Positions 33,845-45,855 of a stretch of 64,000 nt of DNA are shown here, one piece after another (within the stretch, counting starts at the first letter, position 1; each line of letters starts with the position of its first letter). The notes under the pieces were generated by a model that saw only the letters and a program-made list of their open reading frames with translations, had not been told where the DNA came from and ran no database searches. The position numbers and the translations under genes were made by a program. This DNA comes from Deroplatys truncata (lineage: Eukaryota > Arthropoda > Insecta > Mantodea > Mantidae), in assembly GCA_030765065.1 (NCBI GenBank), contig CM060976.1:57644539-57708538 (forward strand), given 5' to 3'.

Positions 33845-34368
33845 TGGGTATTTTAAAGAGATCTACATATAATTGGGTAGTACGTTTTCCCTTTAAGTTT
33901 ACCAGTTGTACAAGATTATACAAAATCCTTTCAAATGGGGCACTTCAAAGGGTATTCCCAGAAAATTCAAGATATACATTTTATTTACTATGTAAATATC
34001 TTTAATATACGGTATTTTAATTAAAATCGATAGAGCCATGTTTTAGAAAATCTTTTTTTCGGAAAATCTTCCATCTAAAGCGTAGTTGGGGTTGGGGGGT
34101 TTCTTTAAAATCTTCCTGTTTTATTATTGAAAGATACTGAACTGAAATATAAAGTTTGGTTCTTAGCCAAATTTTCGTTTTTGAGTTACTTTGCGCACAA
34201 ACACACACTCAGATATACACACATACACGCGCGCGCGGACCTTTTTGTAAAAATGCTATTTTTGGTTTCGGGGGCCTCAAAACATATATTTCCGGTGAAA
34301 TCTCGACATCGAATTTGTGCTTGAAATACAATATTTCCCCTACTTATTATACGTAGTAGAGAAAGTAA
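33845..34368 (+). repeat. Family A repeat, 5-prime-truncated
   Basis: Begins in the body near AGATCTACATATAATTGGG and keeps ATTCCCAGAAAATTCAAGAT, the G-rich block, TTTTGAGTTACTTTGCGCAC with a mixed CA/CG microsatellite (34198-34240), TTTCCGGTGAAATCTCGAC, and the end TTATTATACGTAGTAGAGAA. The 5-prime module is absent. Confidence 0.78.
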
Positions 34369-35369
34369 TAAATAACTGAGAAAAGTATACTTGAATTTTA
34401 TCAATGTTCTTCTCCCAAATGGCATAGGCGTATTTGAAATGACCTTTGAAACCTCAAAATTGGTCGATATTAAGAAACCAACAGTGTATCCAGATGTTAC
34501 AAATAAAAGAAGAAAACTCTAAATTTTCTTAATTTTTGTCAAAATTCACTAAAGCGTTGTCTTAATTATATTAATCAATTATACTTTTATAATCAAGGGC
34601 AGGCGCTTTTCTATAAGCCTACATCCTTCATTTGCGGTGACTATCCGTCGGTTTTATTCTAGACCCACGCTGGGCGGACAATTTGCGGCAGTATTTCTTT
34701 TAGGCGCCAATTTGCGGCGGTATGTGACAATTTGGCGGTATAGGATTTGTAGGAATGGTCCCGAGTTCGGTACTAGCTCAGGGATTTGCATGGATATTGA
34801 ATATCGGGTTAGTGGTGAATACGACTATTTTTTTTCCTGCTCGTTTATTTCTGGTCACCGCTTTAAAATTTGATTCCTGCTATTACTTCGCATTTCCTCA
34901 TTACTACGCTTCATATCCTCGAACCTATCCGCCGACACATTTTCTAAGAATCTCCAAGGAACTACCACGATCAAGTGTGTCTTCTAAACTGTCCTGTTTC
35001 TCTATTTCAAATTTTCTATCTCCCCATTCCACTATCACCTGATTTCTAGCTTATTTCATTGGATGCCTAGAGCTACGAACATTGACCCTTTCCTACACGT
35101 CTGCTTTTCAAGCAATCTAACGGGACACTTAACAATAGAGGGAAAAACCACCCGTTCCCGGTCGCTGATGGCATTGTCTACTCAATCCTTCCCTAAATTT
35201 AGTAACATTCGCCTCCCAGTCTTTTTCAATACTATTCCTAGTGGTATTAATATATATTTTCCCTATGATTGTAATTTTATTTAGCTACTCAAAACGTACT
35301 GGTTCACATTCTTTCCTGTTTCTCTTCTTTCCTCAACGTCTACATTATATTTCCTTTCTCTACCACTTA
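34369..35369. other. Unassigned stretch
   Basis: 34630-35290 is more balanced in composition and has several open frames (34755-35042, 35063-35284), but I cannot assign any to a family. It could be an old retroelement remnant. Confidence 0.35.
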
Positions 35370-35545
35370 TTTATAGTAGGAAAGAAAAAATTTGAAATTC
35401 AAATGCTCCGCTAAGTCGCCTAAATCCACAAAGAACACTTAAAAAGCCCCCGCATGTATATGTGGTTGTGTGTGTATGTGACAGAGACAGAGAGAGAACA
35501 TCACAATTTGAAAACGAAAAGTAGAATAAATACCATACACCAATA
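35370..35545 (-). repeat. Family A-like fragment, doubtful
   Basis: A TATAGTAGGAAAGAAAAAAT start, a GTGTGTGTATGTGACAGAG slot and CGAAAAGTAGAATAAATACC follow the family order on the reverse strand, but divergence is high. Confidence 0.35.
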
Positions 35546-35559
35546 TTTTCCACGAAATA

Positions 35560-35680
35560 TCCATCATTCCAAAGAATCCTTGATTCAAATCCCGCCTATG
35601 GCATTGAATTCTTCAGCCCGATTCTAACTTTCCAAACTTTCCTATACGCGGCTTGTGTCAAAGAACAATTAATAATAATT
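35560..35680 (+). repeat. S2 SINE, 3-prime part
   Basis: AATCCTTGATTCAAATCCCG (box B), GGCATTGAATTCTTCAG, GATTCTAACTTTCC and GTCAAAGAACAATTAA are shared with the other S2 copies; the box A half is missing. Confidence 0.7.
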
Positions 35681-36084
35681 TACATGATTTTACATTAAAA
35701 AGGATAATACTTATTGCATTCACACCTCTAATTACTGGGACAAAAGATTAGCTCATTTTTTCTATCTAGTTCAGGTGAATCTACATAAATGTGGGTACAA
35801 ATACTTTCATTACACATTTAATTAATTATACACATAGCAGGGATAAGGGAGACTGAAGCGACAGGACTGTTTTTAAAAAGCGGGTCGCTATATGATGGCC
35901 TTAAAATTGAATATACTTCATATATTACCAAAATCAAAATAAAGCGATTTAACACATAAAAACATGCTCGGACATTCAAAACAAAAGCAACATATATCTT
36001 AAAAACAGTTAACGCCACAAAGATTTATTTAACATTAATGGTCTGTTTTAACAATATCTGCAGTTTTTAGTAATTCTTTGTCTC
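35681..36084. other. AT-rich stretch, nothing recognised
   Basis: No gene or repeat seen. Confidence 0.4.
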
Positions 36085-36400
36085 GCTCCACAGTAACGTG
36101 TGAGGCTCGCATTCGGGAGGTCCCGGATTCGATTCGCATCGCCCGCCCCTTCTGAACTTGGATTTTTGTGGTTTTCCCTAGTCGGTAGGCGAACATTGGG
36201 TAGTTTCTCATCTACCACGATTTATTTTCCATCAGTTCCCTTTCATTCCGTTTCCGTAGACACAAGAGGGCTGTTAGGGACTTCCTTACGTCTCTGTAAT
36301 CTGTTTGATTCCGGCCTTAGCCTCCTGTGGTTCGTTCACTTCATCCCTTCCTCCTGGAGGGGTGGTGACTGCAATAGATCTATACTGTAACAGTGCGCCT
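36085..36400 (+). repeat. S1 SINE-like retroposon copy
   Basis: CGTGTGAGGCTCGCATTCGG, GGTCCCGGATTCGATTCGC (box B), CCTAGTCGGTAGGCGAACAT and GGTAGTTTCTCATCTACCAC are shared with 38285-39095. The remainder is pyrimidine-rich and ends near GGAGGGGTGGTGACTGC. Confidence 0.7.
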
Positions 36401-36704
36401 AAATATTTGAATCTTTTATAGTAAAAATGTCACTAAAGACAACAGCTGCCGTCTTTGCTTTCCTCAACAAAATTTTAAAATTGCATTCTAGGCATAACTA
36501 TTCTTCTTTCAATGCTAATCTAAGGGTGGTAAGTTGAGATCGGAAAAGCTCAGGCTGTTTAGTCGGCATCCCATCACAAGAACCAAATTGCATAGCCGTG
36601 TCACGCGAAAGCAAGGATAGTAATTTGATTCTAAATCACTGCACTGACTTTATAAATATAATTCTGCCGTCAAAAGTCACCAAATTTATTGTTTTGATAA
36701 ACTA
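36401..36704. other. AT-rich spacer, nothing recognised
   Basis: No gene or repeat seen. Confidence 0.4.
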
Positions 36705-37967
36705 TGTTTGGGGGACGTATTCCTCACATCAAAACAGTAAAAAAAATTTCATATGTACACGGGTCTGAAAATCAACCTTTCCTTGTTATAGATCAAAGAA
36801 GATGTATTCCATGAGTGAACAGACGGATATGCACTACACGTATGGCCGTGCAGACGGCAATGCAGCACGAGCACGTGAACTTTATACAGAAAGGTACCCT
36901 GACAGGAGTTATTGTGTGCAAGAACATTCGCACGAATTCACCAACGCTTGAGAGAGAATGACGCATTTGAGAGGAGTACTAGGGATGTTGGGAGACCAAG
37001 AGCGGTACGAAGCACTGAGCTTGAAGAACGAGTTCTTCGTGCTGTGGATGCAGACGCATCACAAAGCCCAAGACGTATGGCCGTAAGGGAAGGAGTTAGT
37101 GATATGACTATCTGGAGAATTCTGCATGAAAATCTTCTGTGCCCGTATCACCTTCTATGTGTTCAAGGATTAAATGAGGCGGACTCTGTGCCAAGAAGAC
37201 GTTTCTGTCAACGCATGTTGCAGCAGTGCGCTGTGTTCATCAATTTCCTAAACTGTATCTTATTCACGGATAAGGCTGGTTTTACTCGCGACAGCATCTT
37301 CAATTTTCATAGCACTTATAACTGAGCATTTGAAAATTCTAATGAAGTACGACAGACAACCATCAACAGAGGTTCTCCCACAACGTTTGGGGTAGAATCA
37401 TTCATGATTACCGTATTGGTACCTAATTCTTCTCTCCGCGTCTGAATGGACAAATCTATCTCCAGTTTTTCAGAAATTAGTTGTATCACTTAAATGATAA
37501 TGTCTCTGCACATCATCCACCGAATGTGTTTTTTACACGATGGTGCTCCAGCTCATTTCAATGCGATAGTTCGTAAGTTTTTGAATGATCGATTTCCGCA
37601 AAGATGGATTGATCGATGGGAACATATTGCATGGCCTGCTCAATCACCTGATTGGAATCCAGTGGATTTCTTCGTCTGAAGACATTTGAGGTCCTTGGTT
37701 TATGTGACTCCTTTACCTGATGTTGACATTTTGAGAGGACGTATCGAAACTGGATTTGACCAAATACGAAACACTCCAGAAATTTTTAACAGAGTACTCC
37801 AGAGCATGGAACGCAGGCTTACTGCATGCATCGAAGCAATGGGAAGCCACTTCGAATAATTTTTGTAACTTTCGATTTTGTGTTGTAACTGAAATAAATG
37901 ATTTTCATACCCATGTACATATGAACTTTTTTTACTGTTTTGATGTCAGGAACACGTCCCCCAAATA
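36705..37967 (+). mobile_element. DD41D (rosa-like) transposon with long TIRs
   Basis: About 1.26 kb between TA dinucleotides (36703-36704 and 37968-37969). The terminal inverted repeats extend about 75 bases with few mismatches: TTTGGGGGACGTATTCCT on the left, TTTGGGGGACGTGTTCCT on the right in complement, both followed by ACATCAAAACAGTAAAAAAA. The transposase inside keeps its three acidic positions but is broken. Confidence 0.88.
36815..37858 (+). pseudogene. DD41D transposase with DUF4817-type N-terminus, broken
   Basis: The N-terminus reads DMHYTYGRADGNAARARELY then TERYPDRSY and RTFARIHQRLRENDAFERST, the layout of the DUF4817 helix-turn-helix domain. GRPRAVRSTELEERVLRAVD and MTIWRILHENLL follow. 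Catalytic parts: ILFTDKAGFTRDS (first Asp kept; the next Glu is Lys), FLHDGAPAHF (second Asp) and SPDWNPVDFF (third Asp). I count 41 residues between the second and third Asp, the spacing that names the DD41D or rosa group. The C-terminus is NRVLQSMERRLTACIEAMGS and stops at 37857-37859. There are several frame changes and stops, including one where DFFVWG should continue. Confidence 0.88.
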
Positions 37968-38284
37968 TATGACACCAATAAAGATACATTCTGTATACAG
38001 AAAATGGTAACAAATGCTGGATACAAGGCCATTTATATAAAGCTAAACGAACTGATTCCTTAGTGCTCTCTCAACCCAAATGTTAAACATATGCAACCTT
38101 CAAACACAGTAACAATATTGGTCTAAGATAATACAATATATCCTTATCTGAAGCACACATAATTTTAAATTCAACAGAAAACAACCAAAGAATTATCAAA
38201 TAAGAACTTCCATTGCGACAATTATTTTTGAATGATTTAAATTAATTACTTTTATTAGCGTCATTCGTTTCGATTGTGAATATT
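37968..38284. other. AT-rich stretch, nothing recognised
   Basis: No gene or repeat seen. Confidence 0.4.
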
Positions 38285-39095
38285 ATGTGTTCAGCATTGT
38301 GGCTTCCCAGAGGTCCCGGATTCGATTCTCGGCTGATGAGGGAGAATTTTTCTTTAATTAGGATCTTCTTGATCCTCCGCAGACCGAGTGAGATGGCTTC
38401 GCGGAATCGTGTGAGGCTCGCATTTGAGGGCTCTCGCCCACTCTGATCTTGGATTTTTCATGGTGTTCCCTAGTCGGTAGGTGAATGCTGGGGTGGTTTC
38501 TCATCTACCACAATTTCTTTTCCATCATTTCTCTTTCACTCCATTTCGATCACCGGCGACCGTCCACTCTGTCCTATGGTTTATTTTCGGGGGGTTTCCC
38601 GGATCCTCAGGCGAATGCTGGAGTGGTTTCTTTCATACTCCAAATTTCCTGTCCCTCCATTTCGTTCCATTCATCTTTCATCCCGTTGGTCTCTTTCAGG
38701 GTCGGAAGTATCGACGACGGTGTTTCGGTGCAGCGTGGCAGGTTAAAAGGATGCTCTTTGTAATACTCTCCGTCCCTCGGCTTTCGGCTGGCTGCCAGGG
38801 TATCCGAAACCCCTTGAGAGGAATTGGATTTCCTCTATGTGGGGTGGGTCCCCGGTCTGCCTTCCGGCTGTCTCTATCTGGAAACTTAGGGATCCTGTGA
38901 TTGCTGTACCGTCGTTCCTGGTTCCGGCCGCCCGGTGTCTCCTCTCACATTATCCTTTTGTCTCCTCTCGCCTTACCCTTCCTCCCGGGGACGCCTCCAC
39001 GTGGGGCGTAGGTACAATATCCACTCTGGATCTGTGCCGAGTCCCCGCCGTAGTCAATCCAATCCAATCCAGGAGTAGTAGATGCAATAGTTCTA
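38285..39095 (+). repeat. S1 retroposon, longest copy, with internal duplication
   Basis: Starts with a box B-bearing head (GGTCCCGGATTCGATTCTCG at about 38311-38330), then GACCGAGTGAGATGGCTTCG and CGTGTGAGGCTCGCATTT. Two related modules follow: GGTGAATGCTGGGGTGGTTT at about 38480 and GGCGAATGCTGGAGTGGTTT at about 38611, each leading to a CCATTTCG-type segment. The tail (GGATGCTCTTTGTAATACTC, GGCTTTCGGCTGGCTGCCAG) matches the inverted copies at 30305 and 1086. It ends in a CAATC pentamer repeat (39056-39071). The long open frames through it are by-products of high GC. Confidence 0.72.
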
Positions 39096-40365
39096 TGTAG
39101 GTCGCAGTGCGCGAGGTGTCCCTCCGTTGTATAAGCTACAACTTTACCCTCCGTAAAGTCTGGAGTATAATTGTGGGACTGAATGTGTATCTGTTTTCTA
39201 ATGATAGGTAATTAGTAAAAACCAGAAGAAAAGCTCTATACTAAACGACCTAGTTGTTTTTCTAAACTTAAAGTCCCCGGACGTTAAAGTCGGATATACA
39301 AATGAAATAATAATAAACCAAACATTATTTTAGCACAATGTTCCTTCTTGCAGTCGTAGGAAGCAGACGCTTGCATCATAGCAAGCTTTGCAATATAAAA
39401 GCTGTTATAGGTTTAAATATTATTTGCAATGCGTTAAACGCATAAAAGAAGATTAAGTACAAACTCGTTTGTCATGAAAAAGATTTTCGACAAATATGTG
39501 CAATAAATGCTCACAAGAGTTATATAACAAATTTGCGTTGTTATTTAACATAGTACTCATTAGTTTCCGGTGCCACAACCTGTAGATATGAAAAACTGAT
39601 CTCATTGCTATAAATCAAGAATGTTTTCAGATATAATTCACCATGTATAATTATTTTATTCATTTTCAATAATTTTTTATTGTTGCAGTTATTGAAGAAG
39701 GTGCTGCAAGACCTGCTGATCAATATGAGTAGGTGCTTCCTTATTTTCAAATTCTAAAATATTAATTAATATACCTGTTTAGTTTAGTGAGTGTTCTATA
39801 AGTTCTTGAATATTATCCTAGAAAACGTTTAGCACGTGATGAATCGCATTTTTAATTATTTGCAGTTCGACTGCAGGAAATAACAATGCTTATTATTTTC
39901 AATGTATTGCCATGAATTCAGACTTTTACAACATCTCGGGTATTGGCATGCACCCGGAAATGACAAATTTGCCTTAATATATCTTTAAAAATTAAAAAAT
40001 TAAAGCTATAACTTAAAGTATATACAACTTAATCTAAATTTACAACACACATTATCCCACAACGTAACCTAGTACTACTGGTTGCTAGTACATAACCTAG
40101 ACTACTAACTAGTTACAAAGATACGTTGCACACTGATGTAATAATGAAATGATCGGTTATGTTGTTATAATTTAAATGACGAAAGAAGAAGTAAAACTGT
40201 TAAATACAGCGTATCAACAAAGTGAAGAAAATACTCGTGATGTAGTTATTTCAGATTGATAGAAATTTAAGAGTATCTGTAATGGGAAATGTGTTAAAAA
40301 TATCCGAATTTTGAGATTTTTTCCTCAAATGTGCTCGAAATACCAGAAGGCAAGACTCAAAATAT
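39096..40365. other. AT-rich stretch, nothing recognised
   Basis: No gene, RNA or repeat match noticed. Confidence 0.4.
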
Positions 40366-40700
40366 GTCCTAATCCGTGGCACTGTGGGCTAGAGTGTGGA
40401 TCCCGTTTCCACCATGGAATGCGCTCGGGCTCGATCCCAGGTATAAGTTCCAGTTCCAGGTATAAGACGGACATAGGATCAGCATCATGCGGAAAGTGAG
40501 GAGCTACGAGAGGCAGCGATCCTGGTCACGGAAGCCAACAATCTGGCTGTGGAATACGCGATGCTGGCCACTTTACCTCTCCGTATCACTTGGATGTTTC
40601 CTCACCTCTGCCGCACGTACGTGAGCTGAGACCGACAGTCGGTTTGGCAGATCTAGGCCCTTCGCTTCACAAAGTGAGCAGCGAAAGGAGTGGGAAACGG
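40366..40700 (+). repeat. tRNA-derived SINE (S5)
   Basis: The head has GGCACTGTGGGCTAGAGTG (box A-like) and CTCGGGCTCGATCCCAGG (box B). The body is longer than in the other families and GC-rich, with GGCAGCGATCCTGGTCACGG, CTGGCCACTTTACCTCTCC and GGCAGATCTAGGCCCTTCGC. Confidence 0.6.
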
Positions 40701-42679
40701 AAGCATTTTACGTGAGTGGCTAGAAGGTACTCACCAGATCTGTTCGTGTCTTATTGGTTTGATGTCAAAAGTCTGTCACTCAAATCCTAACTAATAAAAA
40801 GTGGTAGATTTCCGGCTCCGGAGCGAAGGAAGGCTGAGAGAGGGGGTAAGACAAACATTATGTGGAGTGTTTGGAAGAAACTGGCTTGTAAACAATGTCC
40901 CCTTTATTATATATGTCATTTGAAAGGAACAAAGGATGTGGACCACAAACCGAAAATGATGTCCTTAATGAGCAAGGTAATAACGCAGTGAGAGCTGTGG
41001 AGTATCTACAGGAACAGCATCAAACTGGTGGAAGAAATACCACAAACGGCGTTACTGAACACACAAACCAGATGGCATATTTAGTTATAAATGCGTAATG
41101 TAGTCCTCGTGGCACCAGAAGTTTTAAAAACATATCACAACGCATACAAAGCAAAATGAGAGTAGTGTGAAAAAAAAACAGTTCAAGAAATAACATTTTC
41201 AGAAGGGATTAAAAAGTATCAACATATTGATTTTGATTATAAAGCATCACAAAGTAGCGTGGTAAGCAGCTGAGTTATAGGAAATGAACAGCGTAAAACG
41301 AAAAAGCATTACAAAACAGTCGCAGAACATAGCATTTCCGCAGGTTGGCAACCTTCTTTATATTTATTTTTCTTGCAAAACTCTGAATAATAAAAAGTAT
41401 TGCTGTAATAATAATACTAATTCTGAATTAACTTTGGAAAGGGAAAATCAAAATAAAAAATTCAATGTCATAGTTGGGGTTGAACTGGATATAAGCTAGG
41501 AAATAAACAAAATGTTGCAAAAATGCACAAATCAAAATTTATTCTTGTACAAAATATATATTTTAGTTATATTTGTGCAAAATATAAGCTTGTGCAAAAT
41601 TCTGCTAGTAGAAAATTTTATAAAATATACTATTAATGAGGGTTTCAGGAGTGAAATGTTATGGAATTAAAACCAACAGAAATCTGCTAAAATTAACTTT
41701 TACACATACAGATCCACACATTCCATATAATATCTACAGAAAACTGTCAGTATTGATTTGCATATTTTGCATTATATATCATATTAAATCAAAATAAAAT
41801 ACATCGGTTTTTATACATAATCCACACACTAAATCGCTTTTCAAAATTAAAGTCATTGCGAGATGGCCGTTTAATGTTAATTATTATCAGACGTTTGCTA
41901 ACTGTTTCTACAGAAAGGCAATTTCTGATTTCGTTTTTATATTGTTCATGCAACTAAACTAGAACTAGAAGTAAGATGTTCTGTAATATATGGAATCCAA
42001 ATTATTTATAAACGTGGGAATAATTTAGAACTGCATCAACGAATTAATTAAGTCGACATTTATAACCAGATAATTTAAACCGGAGTTTTATTTTTTCAGG
42101 AGAACCTAATTTGAGTTAAATATAAAGAATGATTTTATAATTAACATTTCGTTGCTGTCCATATTAAAACACTACGTTAAGTGCTCGCGTTTGTTGTGAA
42201 TGTTAATGCTACAGCTTACCTGATGATGACGCCAAACAGTTGTTTTTTGTGTTCTCGCATAAACTCCGCACAAATAATGGAATTTCTCCAGAATACTTCA
42301 CTTTGCACCTCTTATATAACACTTTCCACTAACCGTTTATTTTAGTATGAAGTTTTGTTTCTTTTGTATGTCCATTTTTAGTTTCACTGGGACTAGGTCG
42401 TCATTTCCTTTTCTGCCTTAAAACAAAGTTATCCATATCTTCTTAAAAAGCACACACATACACAGTGTACATTTGACAAGAATGAGTGAATACGCAAGTC
42501 AAATTAGAAATGAGCTCCACTAGCTGGGAGGGAAAGCGGTATATCATTTGTTTGAAAGTTTGTGTTTATAGCCTCTTACAAAGAAGCGGCAGATTGTTGT
42601 CGCATTTTTGAGAATGTTGTTTTAAAGTTTATCGCATTCTTCGACCTCGGTAGCAAAAAGCGACAATTCATCAATCGAG
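40701..42679. other. AT-rich stretch, nothing recognised
   Basis: Short frames (40895-41098, 41284-41499) carry no known motif. Confidence 0.4.
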
Positions 42680-42810
42680 ATCCGGTCGCCCAGGTTTACT
42701 TAGGCGGAATGTAAAATCGACTGTAACTTTAACACTGGATTTGAACCACCAATACTGTACCACTTCCTGTACTACCGCTGCTCCGCCCTCAGAGCTACAA
42801 TCTCGATAAA
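42680..42810 (-). repeat. tRNA-derived SINE
   Basis: On the reverse strand GTAGCTCTGAGGGCGGAGCA is box A-like and GGTGGTTCAAATCCAGTG contains a consensus box B; the body continues TTACAGTCGATTTTACATTC and CGCCTAAGTAAACCTGGGCG. Confidence 0.7.
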
Positions 42811-44490
42811 CAACACCTAATGAAATTCTCCATGTGATTCCAAATTTACCGGTAAAACAAAGTATCTTTTCTATATAACATACCCATGTCACTTACATAC
42901 CTTGTGAAACTGATTATATCTTTCCAGCTTATGGAAGAATACTTAATAATACTGAATTGATTATGTTTTCCCAACGAATCTAAAACTATCTTGGATCCCA
43001 GGATCTGGAGTAATCCGTCATCGCAAAAGCCTCAAATCAGCTTGGGTTGCTAGAACTTGTAAGCCATAAATGGGGATGAGCTGCTTTATTAAGCCCTTAC
43101 CAACTTAACACACAGCACATTATATCGCAACTTTTTTCTACCTAAATGTACATGATTAAGCAACCCATTCTGCAGCTGAGTATCTATCCGAATTAGTCTA
43201 TTTATTCCCTTACGTCCTATTAACCTGTGTTTTAAATGCACCTTATTGTATTATGTACCTTTAAAATGTTTACTAAAGGAAGAAGAGCCTTATGTTTTTA
43301 AGGGTAGACTAATTGACGAAAATTGATAATAAAAAACTCACAGTTTCTTGTATAGTATTCTAATTTGGAATCTCCTCTTTAATTTTGTGTATGTTTATCA
43401 TTGTAGCCACAATGTTTATATTTTAAATATATATTTAAAATCGTGCTGTATCTGCCATATTGTATAGTGAATTCTACAATACTTCATAGAAAAAATCATA
43501 ATTCCTACACACTTTAGAGCAGAGGGGTAAACTTTAGCCCATTCTCCATTTTAGGGGAAGTTTTGCTGTAAGAATTGGTATCACTGTTAAGTGTGGGAAC
43601 TTCTCTATTCTGAAGCCATGTAGTTTCCATCTTTGCAAATATATGCGACATTGTTCTCCAGTTATGCTTTGAACAGCATTTTATGTGATTGATATACTCT
43701 GGCATAATGAGCCATTTTATCAGAAACTGTTCAAGACAAATAAATTAAACCCTCAGGATGATAAAACAAACTTATAAGGGTTGTTGTGGATCGTTGGTGT
43801 TGATAAACTGTTGGTTATTTTTATAAATAAAATCATATCTCCCTTACTAAACGAACTTATTGGATAAAAGTTAATCCGCCAAACTTAAAAAAGTGTTCGC
43901 CGACGTTATGTAAAACATTCAGTCTGATGTATTAAATAGTTTTGTGGATAGTGGGTCACGAATTTAACAAATTTAACATTGGTGAGTTAGTTATTTTGAT
44001 CTTCCCTTAACTCCTTCTGTCGCCCTTTTTAAAAATTCATATTACTCGATGTCGGTACCGAGGTGAAATTTCACTGTCTTTCCAGCAAAGATACCGTACG
44101 TTTTAAATTGACAAAATAGCTTCACTGTTAGAATTCAATATAAAATTCCGGTTCCGTGGTAAACTTTGCTGCAACTACACGACCTGGATTTGGGTCGGGA
44201 TGTAAGGTCAGGAGTTAACGGATTTTCTTGTTCTTTTCATCGCACACGATACTGTCTGTATGCAGCGGAGCATTACTGTTCCGAATTTCTGTTGAACTCG
44301 GATACTCTAGGGAGCTTGCTGTTGTGGATTCGAATGATTTATCATGTGAAAAGTGAATTCTCTCAGGGTTTACAGTTCCCCGCACCGGTTTCATAAGTAA
44401 CGGTAACCAACGAGTTGATGTAACGCTATGTTTCGTGTTAATATTTCACAAAGTCTAAACTTTGAGAATAATTATTATTCAAAACACAAT
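42811..44490. other. AT-rich stretch, nothing recognised
   Basis: No gene recognised. 44140-44400 is less AT-rich with an open frame (44166-44396) that I cannot identify. Confidence 0.4.
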
Positions 44491-45352
44491 ATTTTAATTT
44501 CTTTACTAGTTACTTATAATAATTGGAGGAAGTATTACATTCCACTAAAAAAACAAACACTCACTGACTTTCTTACTACTGCACAAACTATTGTTACAAA
44601 TGCTTATTCTCCACCTACTTCCTGTTTATCCAGATAAGCATTTGCAAAAACTATCTTATTGCTAGTTTTCTTGCAGGTGCAAGGGCTATACGGTAGGCTT
44701 TATGTGATAGTCTGAGCCTTAACTTTTAGGAGCTGGTTGATGTGCAGCATTCCCTTCTTTGCATGTCTGGCACATATTAAAATTAAAAAATCAAGAATAA
44801 TGAACTCCCTTTTTGAGAAAAATATTGCAAAATTCAGGCAAATAAAAATGAATGTCTCGGAAATGGTTCACTCGACCAAAACAATGCATATGACATAAAT
44901 TATTTATTTTAATGAGATCCACTACTAGTTATGAGAAAGCCATCCAGAATGAAGAGGACCTTCGGAGACATTCCCAAAAAGATTAAAAATATACGTTTCA
45001 TTTACCATGAAAATTATTTTAAACATATGATATTTTAATCAAAATGGTTAGCCATTTTTGAGAAAATCAAAATGTTCGAAAAATGTTCCATGTAAAGGGT
45101 AGTCCGGAGTGGGGCAATTTTAAAAAGGTTTGTGTTGCATCCTTGGAAGATACTAATCTCAAATGCCAAGTTTGGTATTTATCCGACTTTTCGTTCTTGA
45201 GTTAGGCTGTTTACAGACAGATACGTACATGGACATGTTTCAAAAAATGCTTTATATGGATTCAGGGCACCTCAAAACATGTATTTATGGTGAAATCTCG
45301 GTATCGAATTTTTGGGTGGAATGCAATACTTACTATACGTAGTAGATAAAAT
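44491..45352 (+). repeat. Family A repeat with an inverted 3-prime end at its left
   Basis: 44491-44550 (TTTACTAGTTACTTATAATA, GGAAGTATTACATTCCAC) is the inverted complement of the family's own right end. It directly abuts a forward copy that starts with CACTGACTTTCTTACTACTG and runs through GGTGCAAGGGCTATACGG, the body, a very short microsatellite slot (45208-45235) and the end ACTTACTATACGTAGTAGAT. So this copy looks like an element with terminal inverted repeats of about 55 bases. Confidence 0.75.
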
Positions 45353-45419
45353 GATTAAATACTAAAACAACGTATTAAATACACATTATGATGTCTTTTT
45401 AAATTAAAACATAAAGTAT

Positions 45420-45855
45420 TAAAAGGTACTTGTGTGTGTGTGTGTGCGCGCGCGCATGTCTGTGAACAGCATAACTCAAAACGAAAATACTAAATCAGTT
45501 AAATACTAAATTTGGTATCTAAGCGCATAGCCCTCTAAGAATACGGAAGGGAAGTCTTCAAGAAAATCCTCCTTCCCCAAACTACTTCTATATGCAAAAT
45601 TTTCCTTATCTTTAATTTCCCTACATTATTCCAAATATTTGGATTCAAATACCATATATCTAAGTCATTAGCATGAAAAATAAAATGTATATCATGAAAT
45701 CTCTGGAAATATATCGTCTTCAATCTGAACGGCTTTTGTATAATCCGTAAACCCTAAGAGATAGACAAAATCCTACTATACAAAAAATGCAGATCTCATT
45801 ACAACACAAAATTTATGCCAAATAAAAGTTTTAAAGCGTTAACCATTCTTGATAT
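45420..45855 (-). repeat. Family A repeat, inverted, part 1 (split by LTR element)
   Basis: Reverse-strand copy: microsatellite TG/CG slot (45428-45460), CATAACTCAAAACGAAAATAC, CTTCAAGAAAATCCTCC, CTGGAAATATATCGTC, CCGTAAACCCTAAGAGATAG, then interrupted at 45855 by the LTR element. The continuation lies at 50786-51075. Confidence 0.8.

Noticed and set aside
34630-35290. Possible reverse-strand gag-like or LINE ORF1-like coding region
   Set aside because: No frame long enough and no motif strong enough to name it.
38481-38900. A 139-codon open frame on the forward strand
   Set aside because: It lies wholly in the GC-rich S1 retroposon, in a low-stop composition, and resembles no protein family.
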